Shown here: positions 63,327-64,000 of the stretch, in pieces | Numbering within the stretch: the first letter of the stretch is position 1 | Layout of the letters: the number at the start of each line of letters is the position of its first letter | Origin: Mesocentrotus franciscanus | Lineage: Eukaryota; Echinodermata; Echinoidea; Camarodonta; Strongylocentrotidae | Length of the DNA: 64,000 bases | Assembly: GCA_037976565.1 (NCBI GenBank) | Contig: CP137682.1 | Span: 25,859,298 to 25,923,297, forward strand | Direction: 5' to 3' | The notes under the pieces: model-generated | The model's database searches: none | What the model was told of the DNA's origin: nothing | Seen by the model: the letters and a program-made list of their open reading frames with translations, nothing else | Program-made: the position numbers and the translations under genes

Positions 63327-63385
63327 ATAAAACACACCCTCCAGCACTCAGAATAATGAAGAAACGTTACGGTAGTAGACAATGA
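63327..63385 (+). CDS. Weak candidate terminal exon
   Basis: A very good acceptor (TTCTTCATTCTTTCTCTAG) is followed in phase 1 by 18 codons, KTHPPALRIMKKRYGSRQ, then TGA at 63383-63385. Such a short tail could be the end of a plus-strand gene, and an AATAAA lies 520 bases further on (63906-63911). There is no family evidence and chance is likely. Confidence 0.14.
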
Positions 63386-64000
63386 TTATGTTTGCTTGTA
63401 AATAGAAAACTGCGCCTCTAGATTCATAATGATTTAATCACAAATCGAAGATTTAATACTTTAGAAAAATTGACACTTAGATTAGATGCTGCATTGCCCA
63501 TACTAATGCTACGAAAATAGATTTATCGCTGGAGAAGCAAACGAATATAGAAAAATGTACTAAATTGATTTTGTTTGCCAAATCTGACAATAGTTTGAGG
63601 TATAATTATCCCATTATATATTTGAGGCAATACTGTGATCATAATCTTCATGACATTAATTCCAAATGTGACGGTCTTATATCACTAAGAGAGCAATGCT
63701 TGCGATATTTCTTTAGCATGTTTAGAATATGTGGTAATGCGATAGTTACAAATAATAAAATGGCTACAGAGCTAATTAAACTTACAATGGAGGCGTAGTG
63801 CTTGAGGGAGGAGGCGGCCCCTTGCACCTTTTCTCTCCTCCGAGACACCTGCGAGTAGAGGTATAAAACTGTATAATTATTTTTCACTAACAGTATTGTT
63901 ATTGTAATAAATGTTATTATATACTCAAACAAACCAATAGCAAAGTTAAACATCTTCCTTATTTCGATATTATATCAATTAGGATGGTTTGCACTAATCT
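63386..64000. other. Window end, nothing firm
   Basis: AT-rich. A plus-strand frame (63565-63798) includes NLHDINSKCDGLISLREQC and ends TELIKLTMEA; it is mildly protein-like but has no clear border or family. Confidence 0.3.
63906..63911 (+). terminator. AATAAA, possible polyadenylation signal
   Basis: An AATAAA hexamer lies downstream of the weak terminal exon at 63327. In AT-rich sequence this motif is frequent by chance, so it matters only if transcripts end here. Confidence 0.12.

Overview
This looks like intron-rich, AT-rich animal DNA, most likely from an echinoderm and probably a sea urchin. It has short exons in long introns, dense microsatellites of many motifs, a TTAGGG-type interstitial telomere tract, several tRNA-derived SINE remnants of a style I associate with echinoids, and many non-autonomous DNA transposons (MITEs). 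The organism call is an inference from style, not from a matched marker gene. Almost all open frames in the window are low-complexity or chance. I find no rRNA, intact tRNA, CRISPR or bacterial-type operon.

Layout. 1-9.9 kb: no gene; purine, pyrimidine, ATC and AC microsatellites and one palindromic MITE (5905-6400). 10.0-13.7 kb: a cluster of a telomere-like tract (10052-10093), a short hAT-like MITE (10107-10384), a hAT-like element filled with a degenerate G-rich minisatellite (11423-12553) and a TA-flanked MITE (12794-13707). 16.3-17.6 kb: two plus-strand exons that together make one immunoglobulin-like domain, followed at 20.4 kb by a possible damaged thrombospondin type-1 exon. 20.9-30.5 kb: more TTAA-flanked MITEs, an inverted-repeat element and a large ATT/AGT tract.

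The best gene signal is at 33.0-34.2 kb. A TATA box and a long leader precede a first coding exon on the plus strand (33977-34169). It encodes a signal peptide and a single cysteine-rich module whose cysteine spacing equals that of the TWEAK receptor Fn14 (TNFRSF12A). The exon ends at a consensus donor in phase 1. The rest of the gene should lie downstream on the plus strand, in the last 30 kb or beyond the window. Weak candidate exons are at 57.5, 58.3 and 63.3 kb, but I cannot join them with confidence.

34-64 kb is mostly intronic or intergenic. It holds an exact 384-bp tandem duplication (36248-37021), a second, almost identical copy of the 25-kb TTAA MITE (38784-39309), a small snap-back element (48297-48459), a 123-bp duplication (54143-54376), a 49-bp tandem array (60.6-60.9 kb) and many microsatellites. 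The Ig-type exons and the Fn14-like exon are on the same strand, but nothing in the sequence shows that they belong to one gene. A separate promoter before 33977 argues for two genes.
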